Shown here in pieces: positions 11,290 through 21,671 of a stretch of DNA of 64,000 bases (within the stretch, counting starts at the first letter, position 1; every line of letters starts with the position of its first letter). Source of the DNA: Ceratothoa steindachneri (Eukaryota > Arthropoda > Malacostraca > Isopoda > Cymothoidae); contig OZ018323.1 of the NCBI GenBank assembly GCA_963969495.1, positions 71,086,920 to 71,150,919 of the forward strand. Direction: 5' to 3'. A program made the translations under genes and the position numbers. The notes below the pieces were generated by a model that saw only the letters and a program-made list of their open reading frames with translations, was not told the origin of the DNA and searched no databases.

Positions 11290-11883
11290 ATCTATGGGGT
11301 TAAAAGCCCCAATCCAGTAGATTGCCACACGGGCGAAGGGTTCAGATGTGATGGATCCCTTCTGCAGCGAAGCAAGCCTGACGCGTCGTTTAGAGGCGGT
11401 CTTTTGACAGACATCACACAAATGGCAATAATTAAGGATGTCATCTGCCTCACTGGGCCCCCCAAAATATTTAAAGATTCTCTGAGCGGTTTTAGTATGG
11501 CTGAAGTGGTCAGATAAAAGACTATCATGGGACGTCTTTAATATGAGGGGTACTTGCGAACGGGGAATGCATAGTGCTTGGGCATCGAAACTATTGCTTT
11601 CTAAGTAAGTGCGTTACATGAGGTCGTTCTTCACGACGTAGGAAACGACTTTATTACCGCGGATGGAATCCTGAGTCTTATTACGAGCTTTTGTCCAGAG
11701 GGGGCGGAGTGAATCACAGTCCGCTTGCTCTTTAGCGAATTCATTGTTCAGAACGCCGCTAAACTCGGAGTTGCAGCGGGTTTCAAGGGGAGCGGGTTCT
11801 TCTGCTTCCTTTTTCGTCCGGGAACGCGTGAGGATGGGTTGGACCACAAGGGTGGAAGTGACACGTGGGCACTGTCCAATCAA
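11290..11883 (-). pseudogene. integrase N-terminal region of gypsy-class element (relic)
   Basis: The minus strand contains QADCDSLRPLWTKARNK and, further on, the HHCC zinc-binding domain of a retroviral-type integrase: SDHFSHTKTAQRIFKYFGG then ILNYCHLCDVCQK, with H-x3-H and C-x2-C in the usual spacing. It continues with SEPFARVAIYWIGAFNP, corresponding to the start of the catalytic core (F-x-R-x-x-x-D-x-x-G-P). The first core aspartate appears as Y or W here and the rest of the DDE core is missing. The sequence passes within about 60 bp into the region just upstream of the reverse transcriptase, so the core looks deleted. The position upstream of reverse transcriptase is the Ty1/copia-like order known in the Gmr1-like branch of Ty3/gypsy. 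Confidence 0.75.
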
Positions 11884-12120
11884 AACCGCGCATAACTTTA
11901 TTGGGGACGCTACTTCTTCAGACCAGCCGGTATAATACAGCTATTCAATAAAGCATTTCACGATGAGGAATCAATTTGCACGCCCCAGATAGGCATGTAC
12001 TACCACAAACTTATCATGGTTCGGAGCGATCAGTGGGAGCAGCTTGCCTGACACAACAATACATCTACACTTTGTATCCTGAACAAAGGTGGAGACCTGT
12101 CATCCGTTTACTGATCGGGT
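11884..12120 (-). pseudogene. retropepsin-like protease segment (relic)
   Basis: In the minus-strand frame, FVQDTKCRCIVVSGKLLP (about 12085-12030) resembles the aspartic protease motif with D-T-G at the active site, here D-T-K. Downstream comes VHAYLGRAN, then further residues leading into the integrase frame. In-frame stops occur in the segment. In intact elements the protease cuts the Gag-Pol polyprotein. It begins only about 30 bp from the 5' LTR, so no room is left for a gag gene. Assignment relies on one motif and on position. Confidence 0.5.
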
Positions 12121-12126
12121 CTCAAA

Positions 12127-12152
12127 CTTCAAGCTCCCTAAGGAGCTTGAAG
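12127..12152. other. perfect 11-bp hairpin at LTR edge
   Basis: CTTCAAGCTCC and GGAGCTTGAAG flank a 4-base loop CTAA. It sits at the internal boundary of the 5' LTR, where a primer-binding site would be expected. It could be a deletion scar or a structured leader remnant. Confidence 0.7.
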
Positions 12153-13035
12153 TAGGGGGAGTTGGGGTCCAACTTTCCTAGAAGAGTGCGAAGGATTTAA
12201 ATATAAAACAATTGAGTGCAGTTGGCTGATATTAAACTAATGAAGGCTGCGGGCTATGAGGCTTATGGAAAAGTAGTAACAAAATATACTTCAATATTTA
12301 CACAGTTACACACAATAAATAGATTAAATAGGATAATGGCAATGGATACTCGATTTATACAATAACCAAACTAACAGAGCTACTTGGTGCGAACTCTACG
12401 GGCGGGCATGAGGGGGTGGGGTCTTGCGAGAGACGATATGAACCCTTGTACATACCCACACAGGGGTGACTGGTAATGTAGCCACAGATGCTTCGTCTCA
12501 GCCTATCTTGGGTTCGATGCTTTAAGAGATGAAACGGAGGACGGATGTTTTTTCGAAGGACGTTAACCGCGGGGAATTTAACCTGTAGTAGTAACACTAA
12601 CTGGAGAGAGTATTCGTGCCAAACGAAATGTACCAAAACCAAGGAAGGGCCAATTGACTGGGGCTCAGATCCTTCAGTATAATTCTAACCTTCGGCTCGT
12701 AGAGAAATGGAGCGCGATAGAGAATGACGTGTTTCGTTAAAAAAGGCAGGCCTATACTGTCGATGCCCAATTGGGACCAACAATATATAGGGCCCAGTCG
12801 GAACCTATGTTGCCCCCGCTAAGGGTGGGCGCGGAGGAATCTCTCCACGAACCAACACGGGGCTTGAGGAATGGGAAGTACTCCCGCTGGGGTTTCTTGA
12901 TAACGCCCTGGGAGACGACAGAAGCGTGTGTTTGAGATTCCAATTCCTCGCTTATTGCAGAAAGCAGTTACGTATTTTGACTGTTCCCACGGTGCTTGCT
13001 CACATGGGCTGACCTTGTGCTTGACCTCGTGGTTT
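12153..13035 (-). repeat. LTR of gypsy-class element (5' copy, minus orientation)
   Basis: Direct-repeat partner of 8701-9570. Homology starts near the GGGGGAGTTGGGGTCC block and ends near GACCTCGTGGTTT. On the minus strand this is the upstream LTR, so transcription of the element would have started inside it and run toward lower coordinates. No convincing TATA box or exact termini could be fixed. The two LTRs differ at scattered positions, consistent with independent decay after insertion. Confidence 0.75.
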
Positions 13036-15005
13036 CTTTCCAAAGCAGAAGAGACTCAAATTGACAGGCTGATCACAGGTGACGTCTGACGAGGGTTTGA
13101 TAGAGTGAAACAAAAATATTTTTATGATTATATATAAAATTGATGACTATATACATATATCAGATGTGTGTTTACATTATAAGCTGCACAACGTAGTGTT
13201 TTCTAAGTTTAAGGTCAGTCGAAATTATTACCTCCCTTTTAGGAACGTTACAGTACTTAGATTATGGACATCCCGATGCTACACTTCCTGGAGATTGTGG
13301 TACCCTACTTGTGTTATCTTGCACTGACCATTTTAAAGAACATTTAACTAGTATATCTACAAGCTTGGTAATTCTACTTGATTACAGCGATATCTTTGTT
13401 TATTTTCTAATTTTGTGTTATCCTGAAATTTTGAAATTTTTCATTACCAATTATTTTTCCAATGTCGTTGAACTAGATTATACACCATAATATTCCTAGA
13501 ATTTTCCCCTGAAGGGCAGCTCTAGAAAACGATGATCAGGGTGATTAGATCCTATTTACATACCTGTTTTCGATCAATTTAAGTCTATCCCTCCTTATGC
13601 CATAAGCTTTTAACTTTCTGAGAAGTATTATGTGGAAGAGTTTCAAAGGCCTCTTAAAAACAATAGATTCCGTTAACTTTCCTGTCTTTTAATAATTATT
13701 GGCTTCTTCTCACATTTTCTACTATCACGTTCTGTAGTCATAAACTTATTTAAAGAAGTCGAAGACCATGACTTTAATTTCGTACGAAAAGACCCAGAAA
13801 ACAAAATAAGATTTCAGCTGTTCGTATCTATGTTTCCTTGTGCCTATAGTGCCACTCATCCCATCAATCAAAAATGGGGTAATCAGAACGCATGAAAATT
13901 ATCACTCAGGCGTAAATGGGGTCGGTAATCAGTGACTAAAATTATATATAAATGCAAAAGAAGAATTATTCCCTGCGATGATTATCAGTCATACAAATTC
14001 AATCATGCAAAGCTAATAAAACTCCAAATAAACTTTTATGACGCGAAATTAAACTTGGAGATCACTAGTGAGTTTTGTAGGACCAAAGTGATCAAAAAAG
14101 AAAATACTGGAGTTATATAGGAAGGGCAAAAATACGATTGTCAACGAATTAATTCATATTTTTCCTCAGTTTGCATGACAATCTCAAATTATTTTCCCTA
14201 CAAACATTGTTTTTTTTAATATTTCCGATCATCTGTACATCCTAAGCAGTTTAATTGTGGTAATTCCACCAAAGGTATAAATAAGTTGAAAGACCGCTGA
14301 AGAACAATAAATTAAATAATCCGCATATTCACACAGTGCTAGTGAAACTTAAAAAATTATCAATCAGCTAAGTTTCTTCTTCTCCGTAAGTGCTATTCAT
14401 CCTGTCTATTAAAAAGTGCTCTAATTACTACAATTTTTAATGAGTGATCCAAGCACTATTTCTTATTATCGCCCAATATCCATTCTCCAACACTTAAGAA
14501 GTTACTTATAAAATTGTTTGCCATCAGTTCGTATCCTTCCTTTTAACTGTGGCTCTTTTATCTGGTCGCTAATTTGGTTTTATGCTCAATTCCACGATCA
14601 GAAAGAAATAAAGTCGATACCAAACCGAAGTTTTGAGATATTCTCAACCATAAGGTTGTTTAAGCCATCTTTTTGGGATTTATCTAAATCATTCTGACAC
14701 AATAAATATTGTATATTTAAGAAATAAATTGGCCAAATATGTGATGATGGCCCATACTGCAAAGGGTCATGTCATATTTAACCAAAAGAAAGTAATATAT
14801 TGATTTAAACTGATGTAATACACTGGAGTTGGCAATACGTATGGCGTGTCCTAGTGGAAGATGCTATGTCCCTTATGCTTCCTCTGTTTCGCGAATAAAG
14901 ATATCTCATCAGTACATTAATGACTTAATACTAATAACCTATCACTAAACTTTGATAGTCATCCCCTATGATCCTATCTAACAGCATATGACCAATTTCC
15001 TAAAC
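13036..15005. other. AT-rich stretch, nothing recognised
   Basis: No supportable gene. Short open frames (13124-13327, 13932-14120) lack motifs. Confidence 0.55.
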
Positions 15006-15009
15006 CTAC

Positions 15010-15475
15010 AATTTAGTTGTAACCTGCTTGAGCAAATCGATAAAGTAAGAATCATTGGTCTAGACATAGGCAATAAACCTATCTTTCAACATCATAGAAA
15101 TAGCGTGCGAACTAAACTTCCATACATTCATGCATTACACACAATCAAGGCACATTAGCAACTAAGACTTTTTACACCCATTCCATTTCACGCTCGCCCT
15201 CTCTCCTACAGAATAGCAATCTGGGGAAATGCATACCTGGGGTATCTCAACCCTATTCTTGTTTTACTAAAGAAAATTAGTTTAGTACTTGCAAATAATC
15301 ATTTACTTGCACACTCACTCACATTATTAATGAGACTAAATCCTTCTACTAGCTGACCTATTTTCTCAGTATTTTCTACAAAATTGCCCTGCCCTTAATC
15401 TCATATTTTCTAGGTGCGAGAAATGAATACATCTGTCGGAGACATATTGTCTTACAATGAAGACACTGTGACACA
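15010..15475 (+). pseudogene. C-terminal fragment of a non-LTR reverse transcriptase
   Basis: No single long open frame, but three consecutive blocks translate into the C-terminal part of a CR1/jockey-type reverse transcriptase. KVRIIGLDIGNKPIFQHH (about 15051-15100) matches the K-x-LG-x-x-ID-x-x-L-x-F-x-x-H-I segment. SVRTKLPYIHALHTIK follows. Then, after a stop and frame change, LSYRIAIWGNAYLGYLNPIL (about 15205-15265) matches the Y-G-I-x-x-WG-x-x-x-x-x-x-L-x-P-I block, followed by LLKKISLVLANNHLLAHS where Q-K-K-x-x-R-x-I...HS is usual. Stops follow within 100 bp. It is a 5'-truncated, old fragment unrelated in position to the minus-strand elements at 53-62 kb. Confidence 0.6.
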
Positions 15476-16727
15476 TATTGATTTAGGTTAATTAGGAAGT
15501 TTTAAGTAACTTGAAGGCGCAGAACTGTTTTAAGAAACGCGTAGATACAATTTAAGGATGTAAACAAAATGCGTTAACAGTGCAGTATGAATCGTGTTTT
15601 TTTTGTCTCTCTTGGATATTGACAAAGTATTCCATTAAGATGATGCAGCTTCAATTAATTAGAATTATTTGAAGCCCTTGTTTTTACAGTGGCTATTTCG
15701 TGTGAAATTTGTCGTCAAACTTGGGTTTAGAGTCAATCATTCGTAATCACTATAGAAAGATGCTGGAAAGGTTTTAAATGTTGGATTTTGCTTCGGTTCA
15801 ATGAAAAAAATATCAAAACTATCTTGCTCGAAACCATCTTTCCCGCTATTATCATCCCACCGCAAAGATTCACGCTTTATGGAGACGACAAGAAACATAT
15901 ATCGACAAACAAATTCTGGTTAATATAATTTTACTTTTAACGTTTTTAAGGTTTGTGATTGCCACGTTTGGTTAAATAGATTAGGATAGGGAGGCCGGTT
16001 AATTGTTATAAGTTAGGTAGGTAGGTTTGGTTCGGTTAGGTTAGGTAAGATTAATACCGAATTAGGGTTTTCTCTGCAATTTGCTTATTTTTCATAAAAT
16101 TGCATGTATTATTCTTGGAAATTTCCTGGTTGTGAGATAATATTTAAATCTTTATATTTCACAAACTAGGCATTCCAAGAAAGAAGAACGTCGTTTTCTT
16201 AAACAGAACGCACAATTCTCTCCGAAATGGTAATTTTTAATTAAAAAATGCTTAACTACTCGTGAAATAGATAGACTACAAGTTAAAGTTATATTTTAAT
16301 AAAAAATAACCCCTCATGAAATTAAATTTCTTTCGTTGCATCTTCGTAGGCGTTTCATTTCAAAACCTAAAAAAAATAGAATATTGAACAAAATTGAAAG
16401 TAAATAATGATAGGATCAGAGTTAATGAAATAAAAACCAGAATTTAAATTTAAAAAGAGCCACCTTCGAATTTAATCTATTTTCCTATTTGCTTATCTTA
16501 GATAAAGCGCCAGGAAAAAACAAACAAATACAATTATTTTTCGCCCACAATATTAAAAAAAAAATTAAGTCAATCTTAATTGAAATTGATTTTAGATATC
16601 TTTAAAACCTTTCTAGGAAAATATTATTGCTATTATTTGTGGGCATTTTTTTTAAAAAATGTAGTTATTTAAAATCTGTAACATTAATTGATTGTAAAAT
16701 TGACTTTAAATAGTGTGTAATTAATGC
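15476..16727. other. no gene seen; short TTAGG-like patch
   Basis: AT-rich. Around 16010-16050 there is a G/T-rich patch with TTAGGTAGGTAGG and GGTTAGGTTAGG. It resembles the arthropod telomeric unit TTAGG, but only two or three units are in phase. Confidence 0.45.
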
Positions 16728-17585
16728 CTATCGCGTGTAACTAAATTCCACGGAGCTCTCACTTGGATCCAGTGTTGGATTTCTAACGTCAAGGCGCGGT
16801 TTTGATACTGGGAGGTGCGGCCACAAAACTTTTCGCGCACTTATGAGCTGCTCGCCCACTAGGCGAATATACTGATATTCACCCATGCAGGGGTGCGAAG
16901 TTCTACATGCATCATGATGAACATAGCCAATCACGACACCGCAATCATTCTCTTCCCACCTTAAGAACATAATATACTCACTCCCCCCCCCCACCCACCC
17001 ACCCACCCATGTTCTGGAGACCTGCTGAGAAAATATTAATATCTCTTATGGGTATAAGCATATTAACATACCCCTGCTGCGGAATGGGAACCACCTACTA
17101 TAGAGGAACAAATGGGAACCATCATTAAAGATGGGTGTAAAAAACACGATATCAATTAGACTCACCCTCCACCTCAAACTAGGAGCGGCCCGAGGTGCCT
17201 TCGAGTATGCCAGTGATTGGCACTCGAATCTTTATGTGAATTTCATTATGTAATCCAAGACGAGAGGAACAGCTAGCACAAATTACCTCCCAATTTCCAT
17301 CAAATCGCCTGAAATAGGGGACCCAGAACTTGATCCTTCCGGGGCTGATGGCTGCGACCACAACTCAAGGAACAAGGACATGATTGGTGTAATAAAGTAA
17401 TGCCTCTTACGACTTGAGGACTGTTACTGACATGGGGCAGCGGTGATTGTAGTATTTCTCTCCCCAAATATTTCTGGGCATAATATAATCCGAATATTAT
17501 TCTATTTAATATCTTTTGACATAATACGGATCGGAAACATAGTTGAAAATTTATCGCATCTCTTGAATTATTTGAATGCATTTGA
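16728..17585 (-). other. GC-richer stretch with unrecognised minus frames
   Basis: Composition is less AT-biased than the neighbours, and three minus-strand frames (92, 60 and 93 codons) lie in succession. They contain phrases such as CRTSHPCMGEYQYIR and CASCSSRLGLHNE, but I can match none to a family. A poly-C/CCCA tract (16981-17010) lies at one end. It could be decayed retroelement sequence or a host exon region. Confidence 0.3.
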
Positions 17586-18339
17586 TGTTAGGAGAGCAAC
17601 GGCCCAGGTTTAAACTAGTGGGACAAGTTTATCTTTTGCTTCACCGAGCGTTTTTTTTTTTTGTAAAACAAAAAAGTTTGGCTTGTAACCAGGGACTGAC
17701 ATTTATATTGCAAATAAATTTTACGCCAACACCTAACACCATACATATTCATCAAATACCCAGTCTTTTTCATCCCAGGGACATTCTTTTCACCATTTAT
17801 GCGCAAACAGCTGCTAAAATTTGAGAAATCGCATAGAGCGTTTGAAGGGTAAAAATAAATGTCTTGGGGTAGTTCGAATTTTGAACTTTAAACTAATAAA
17901 AAAATAACTGCTAAATAAACTTTCTCGTTGACATTCTGTTTAAAAAGACCTTAATTTCTTGTGATGCGTAATAATATTAATATCATTTTTCTTAATATTT
18001 TTTATTAAATATATTTTAGATCATATTATCAAACCATGTTGAGTTCCACTAACGGAAAATGCAATGGTTTGAAAACGCATTAATAGTATGTACACCAATA
18101 GAGGGTGCACCTTTATGGATTCAACACGACCATAGGCATAATAGACTATAAGCTTAAAGTCCATAAGTATAAGAACAAACTATATGCAAACAACTTCTAT
18201 GAAATTTTCTCGTTTCCTTTTATCACCGTTTCACTGACCTTCCGTTACAAACCTCCCAATGAACCCGACATTTCATCTTAGTTCACAACATCAAACAACC
18301 CGACGTCTGGCCGTTGCAAGGTAAGCCTAAACCATTCGT

Positions 18340-18342
<3 letters not shown>
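17586..18342. other. no gene seen
   Basis: AT-rich. Overlapping open frames on both strands at 17576-17824 have no recognisable content. Confidence 0.5.
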
Positions 18343-18411
<69 letters not shown>

Positions 18412-18412
18412 C
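18343..18412. repeat. (AT)n followed by (GT)n microsatellite
   Basis: About 55 bases of alternating AT pass directly into about 15 bases of GT. Confidence 0.98.
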
Positions 18413-19060
18413 TGTTTTATAAATCCTCGAATAACATTGAATAGATACCACTAAACTTTGCTCTGCTGTGTTACCGACTAATAATATCTTTCCTCACAAG
18501 TCACAAGTTAAGTTTTATGTTTTCCATAATTAATAATTAAATAAATATATAAAGGTGAATGAGCTGGGATAAGGCTACATTTCAGAAATTGGGCATTCAT
18601 GTTTTGAAAACAAACTATGTCAATATGTTTCGACACTAGAGCATACATTACCACACTGACGTAAAATAATTCCATAAGTATTTATACTTATTGTTAAATG
18701 TCCTTTCTTATATATTTAAAACTAAATATACCTCAAACATTCCATCTCTCACCAAATAATAATATATTAAATTGTCACTTTCTGAACGAAAATCAGTGTA
18801 AAGTGTGACATGATTGTTTGGGGCAACTGTATATAGCTTTAGAGTAGTCTTGATATGGGTCTCCACTTGGATAGCTCGCAAAAAACATATGTAAAGAATC
18901 ATTAGGCAACATCGCACCAACCTCTAAGTGGTATTATGTAGGTTAATTTTAAAATGCCTTCCTTACTCGTATATTGACCACATAAGGAGATCCGTTTGTC
19001 TTGCGAAAAGGAGAGACGTTTAAGAGAGCTACGTGACCACAAGTTCATAAAGCCCATTTA
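18413..19060. other. no gene seen
   Basis: AT-rich sequence up to the mariner left end. A 70-codon minus frame (18708-18920) shows no family features. Confidence 0.5.
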
Positions 19061-19289
19061 TTAGTTTGAGGAATAAGTTCTTGCGGTTTTTTTTAATGTG
19101 TTGATTTAAGTTTGTTGACGTGATTTGTGCACATATTAGGAAACAATAATAAATAATGAGAGCAAAATTTGCAAATGCTAGGCAACGTCTCTTAACAGCG
19201 TAGGTTATTAAGCTTTTGCTTAGGCTACGTCTTGAAGTTGAATAATAAGACATTGCGGTTTATTTAAAAGTTGTGTTAATTTAATTTTT

Positions 19290-20495
19290 GTTCTGTACCC
19301 TCAAAATGGAATGTCAAGTTGAAAGAAAAGTGCATTTTCGACACCTGTTGTTATTCATTTTTAATCGAGACGGGAACAATGCAAACGCAGCCAAAGCTCG
19401 TCGCGATATTTGTGCTGTGTACGGAGAAAATTCTTTATCAGAAAGGAAAGCTCAATGGTGATTTTCACGTTTCAAAAACAGTTATTTCAATCTTAATGAC
19501 GAAGAACGTTCTGGTCGCCCCATTAAATTAGATGAAGATCGATTGAACGACCTTCTTCATGAAAATCATCGTCAATCGACTAGAGAATTGGCTGAACAAT
19601 TGGCGTGTGATCAGAAAACTGTAGTGAATCACCTTTATTCACTCCACTCGGTGCATGGGTTCCGCACGCTTTGAGCCAAAGCAACAAACTTCAACGCTCC
19701 ACGATTGCCGCAGGTTTGCTTGCTCTTTACAAGGCTACTCGTGGATATAAGGACAGGTTTCTTCACCGCATCATCACTGGCGACGAAAAGTGGTGTGTTT
19801 ATGTCAACATGAACCATCGAAAAAAATACCTTATCCCCCCAAGCAACGCTTCCGCCTTTAAAGCAAGGACTTCATCCACGAAAGACGATGCTGTGTGTGT
19901 GGTGAGATTGTGAAGGCATCATTCTTTATGAGCTCCTTGCGAAAAACGGGATGGTCAATGCAAAACTCTACGTTCAACAAATGTATCGGCTCGCCGAAGC
20001 TATTCGTGAAAAGCGACCTCATTGACGTTATGGAGTACTTCTGAAACACGACAATGCTCGTCCTCACATTGCCAATATAACAAAAGACACCATCTAAACG
20101 CTTAATTCGGAAATTCTGCCACATCCTCCATATTCGCCAGACAGAATTTATGGTAATAACTTCATTTAATTCTAAAATTCCATCAGATCAATGCAGAACT
20201 GAGATTTAGTTGGAAGAATCTTTCCGGGTATTCTATTATCTTTTATGATATTTGGAGCTCACCCTTCCAAGAAATCCTCGTGATTTTATGAGCCTGTGGC
20301 ACCATCGTATTTCTATCTGTTCCAATTGCTCCCCAACAATTCGCGCGTCGTTTCGTTCAATACTGATGTGGCATTAAGAACCTGATTAGACGAATTCTTC
20401 GAGTCAAAATCCAGAGATATTTATTGCATAGGCATCGAAAAACTAGTTGAACGGTGGGAAGAAGTCGTAAATAACAACGGAGAATACATTATTGA
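19290..20495 (+). pseudogene. mariner transposase pseudogene
   Basis: Recognisable blocks in order: AKARRDICAVYGENSLSERK (N-terminal helix-turn-helix), EERSGRPIKLDEDRLNDL, the second DNA-binding helix QSTRELAEQLACDQKTVVNH, then ITGDEKWCVYVNM (first catalytic Asp, GDEKW motif), KHDNARPHIANI-like sequence (second Asp), PPYSPD (third Asp region) and, after the 164-bp insertion, GIEKLVERWEEVVNNNGEYI at the C terminus. The family cuts and pastes DNA at TA sites using a DD34D catalytic triad. Here several frameshifts, in-frame stops (for example the Trp of the RKAQW block is followed by TGA) and the insertion between SPD and YLF destroy it. The codon pattern is well preserved between lesions, so decay is moderate. 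Confidence 0.9.
20142..20305 (+). repeat. 164-bp repeat, copy inside mariner
   Basis: Identical to 21508-21671 except for two substitutions (162 of 164). It begins with CAGAATTTATGGTAATAACT and ends with GCCTGTGGCACCAT. It splits the transposase between the codons for SPD and the following region. Its last bases, TGGCACCAT, are also what mariner itself would read there (Leu-Ala-Pro-Ser codons). Confidence 0.9.
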
Positions 20496-20599
20496 TTAAA
20501 TTGCTTATTGTTATTAATTAAAAATGAAGTTTATCTAAAATCGTTAATGGTAATGAATAAATTTGATAAAACCGCAAGAACTTATTCTTCAACCCAATA

Positions 20600-21507
20600 C
20601 TTTACGAATTCCTTTTTGAAATAATCTGTAATAGCTGACATCCGGGTTTAGAGAAAGATGCTTTTCTCTAATTTTGATTTGGGTTTCTCTTTCTTAGCTC
20701 ACTTTAGAAAAGATATTACTCCATCTTCCGTCGCAAGTGAATATAAAACTACCTTATACTTCTGCTTTTCCCCAGAGTCCCTCAGATGTGTCTCTCAATG
20801 CTTTGATCCGTTTCTATTTTAGAAAAGATTGTTCGTTGAGGCTTTCAATCACAATCGTTTTTAACTGTTGATTCTTCCCAGATTTTTTTTTATTTGTTTC
20901 TCTACTACCACAAATTCTTGCCCATAACATATTCGAGTTTTCATTGGACCCAGTTGCCTCATCTTTTCCTCATTATTTCATATATCTTTTTTCGTCGATT
21001 TATTTCAGCTTTCTATACTGTTATGTTGATATTTCCCATCATAGTACGAAGGGAAATAGTGGATTTCCATTTTCAGGCTATTTCCCTCAAGTCTCTTTTC
21101 TATCAAAGCTCAGTAACAACGATTTGCCATTATTTCGTAATGGTTTGGGGCAAAGGAAAGGAAACTAGAGCATTACAATGATGGAATTTTATTCTAAGGG
21201 AAAATTTGAGTAGAGGAACAAACATTGAGAGAGAAAGAATGCATAAATATTTCAATGATGATGAAGGACTGCCTTAACATATCTCGTCAAATGTAAACAG
21301 TGAGGCTGAAAACCGTATTTTTAGCAGCCTTTAGTGGGCCAAACTACATAGATTTATTACTCAGGGGAGAGACCAAAAGTTAAAACTATTTTTTCCATAA
21401 GATGATCAATCATATGTATAAAACTTTCAAATGCTTTTGAATGTCTCTCGAGTTTGTATTAATTCACAATTTCATGATCCGCTTCCAGTCTCTTCGCAAA
21501 CAAAATG
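20600..21507. other. no gene supported
   Basis: Two overlapping frames (20894-21181, 95 codons; 20944-21168, 74 codons) are Phe/Ile/Ser-rich products of T-rich DNA with no recognisable motif. Confidence 0.5.
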
Positions 21508-21671
21508 CAGAATTTATGGTAATAACTTCATTTAATTCTTAAATTCCATCAGATCAATGCAGAACTGAGATTTAGTTGGAAGAATCTTTTCGGGTATTCT
21601 ATTATCTTTTATGATATTTGGAGCTCACCCTTCCAAGAAATCCTCGTGATTTTATGAGCCTGTGGCACCAT
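21508..21671 (+). repeat. 164-bp repeat, second copy
   Basis: Direct copy of 20142-20305 with two substitutions, about 1.37 kb downstream and outside the mariner ends. Flanking sequences of the two copies are unrelated. Confidence 0.9.

Larger units (their letters stand above)
19061..20597 (+). mobile_element. mariner-type DNA transposon, inactivated
   Basis: Inverted ends are visible: left GAATAAGTTCTTGCGGTTT (19071-19089) and right AAACCGCAAGAACTTATTC (about 20569-20587) are perfect complements, with about ten further, partly matching bases out to each terminus. TA dinucleotides at 19059-19060 and 20598-20599 fit the mariner target duplication. Between them lies a plus-strand transposase relic. 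A 164-bp foreign segment (20142-20305) interrupts the 3' third. Without it the element would be about 1.37 kb, close to the usual mariner length of 1.3 kb. Confidence 0.9.

Noticed and set aside
12155..12175. tRNA primer-binding site at the LTR edge
   Set aside because: A TGG-starting stretch is present on the minus strand but is shared with the other LTR, so it lies inside the repeat and does not match a tRNA 3' end I know.
16010..16050. Interstitial telomeric array
   Set aside because: Only two or three TTAGG units are in phase; too short to call.
19858..20124. 88-codon minus-strand frame
   Set aside because: It is the antisense of the mariner transposase.
20894..21181. Hydrophobic 95-codon protein
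   Set aside because: Two overlapping frames on the same strand are both open and Phe/Ser-rich, as expected from T-rich DNA; no start context or homology.
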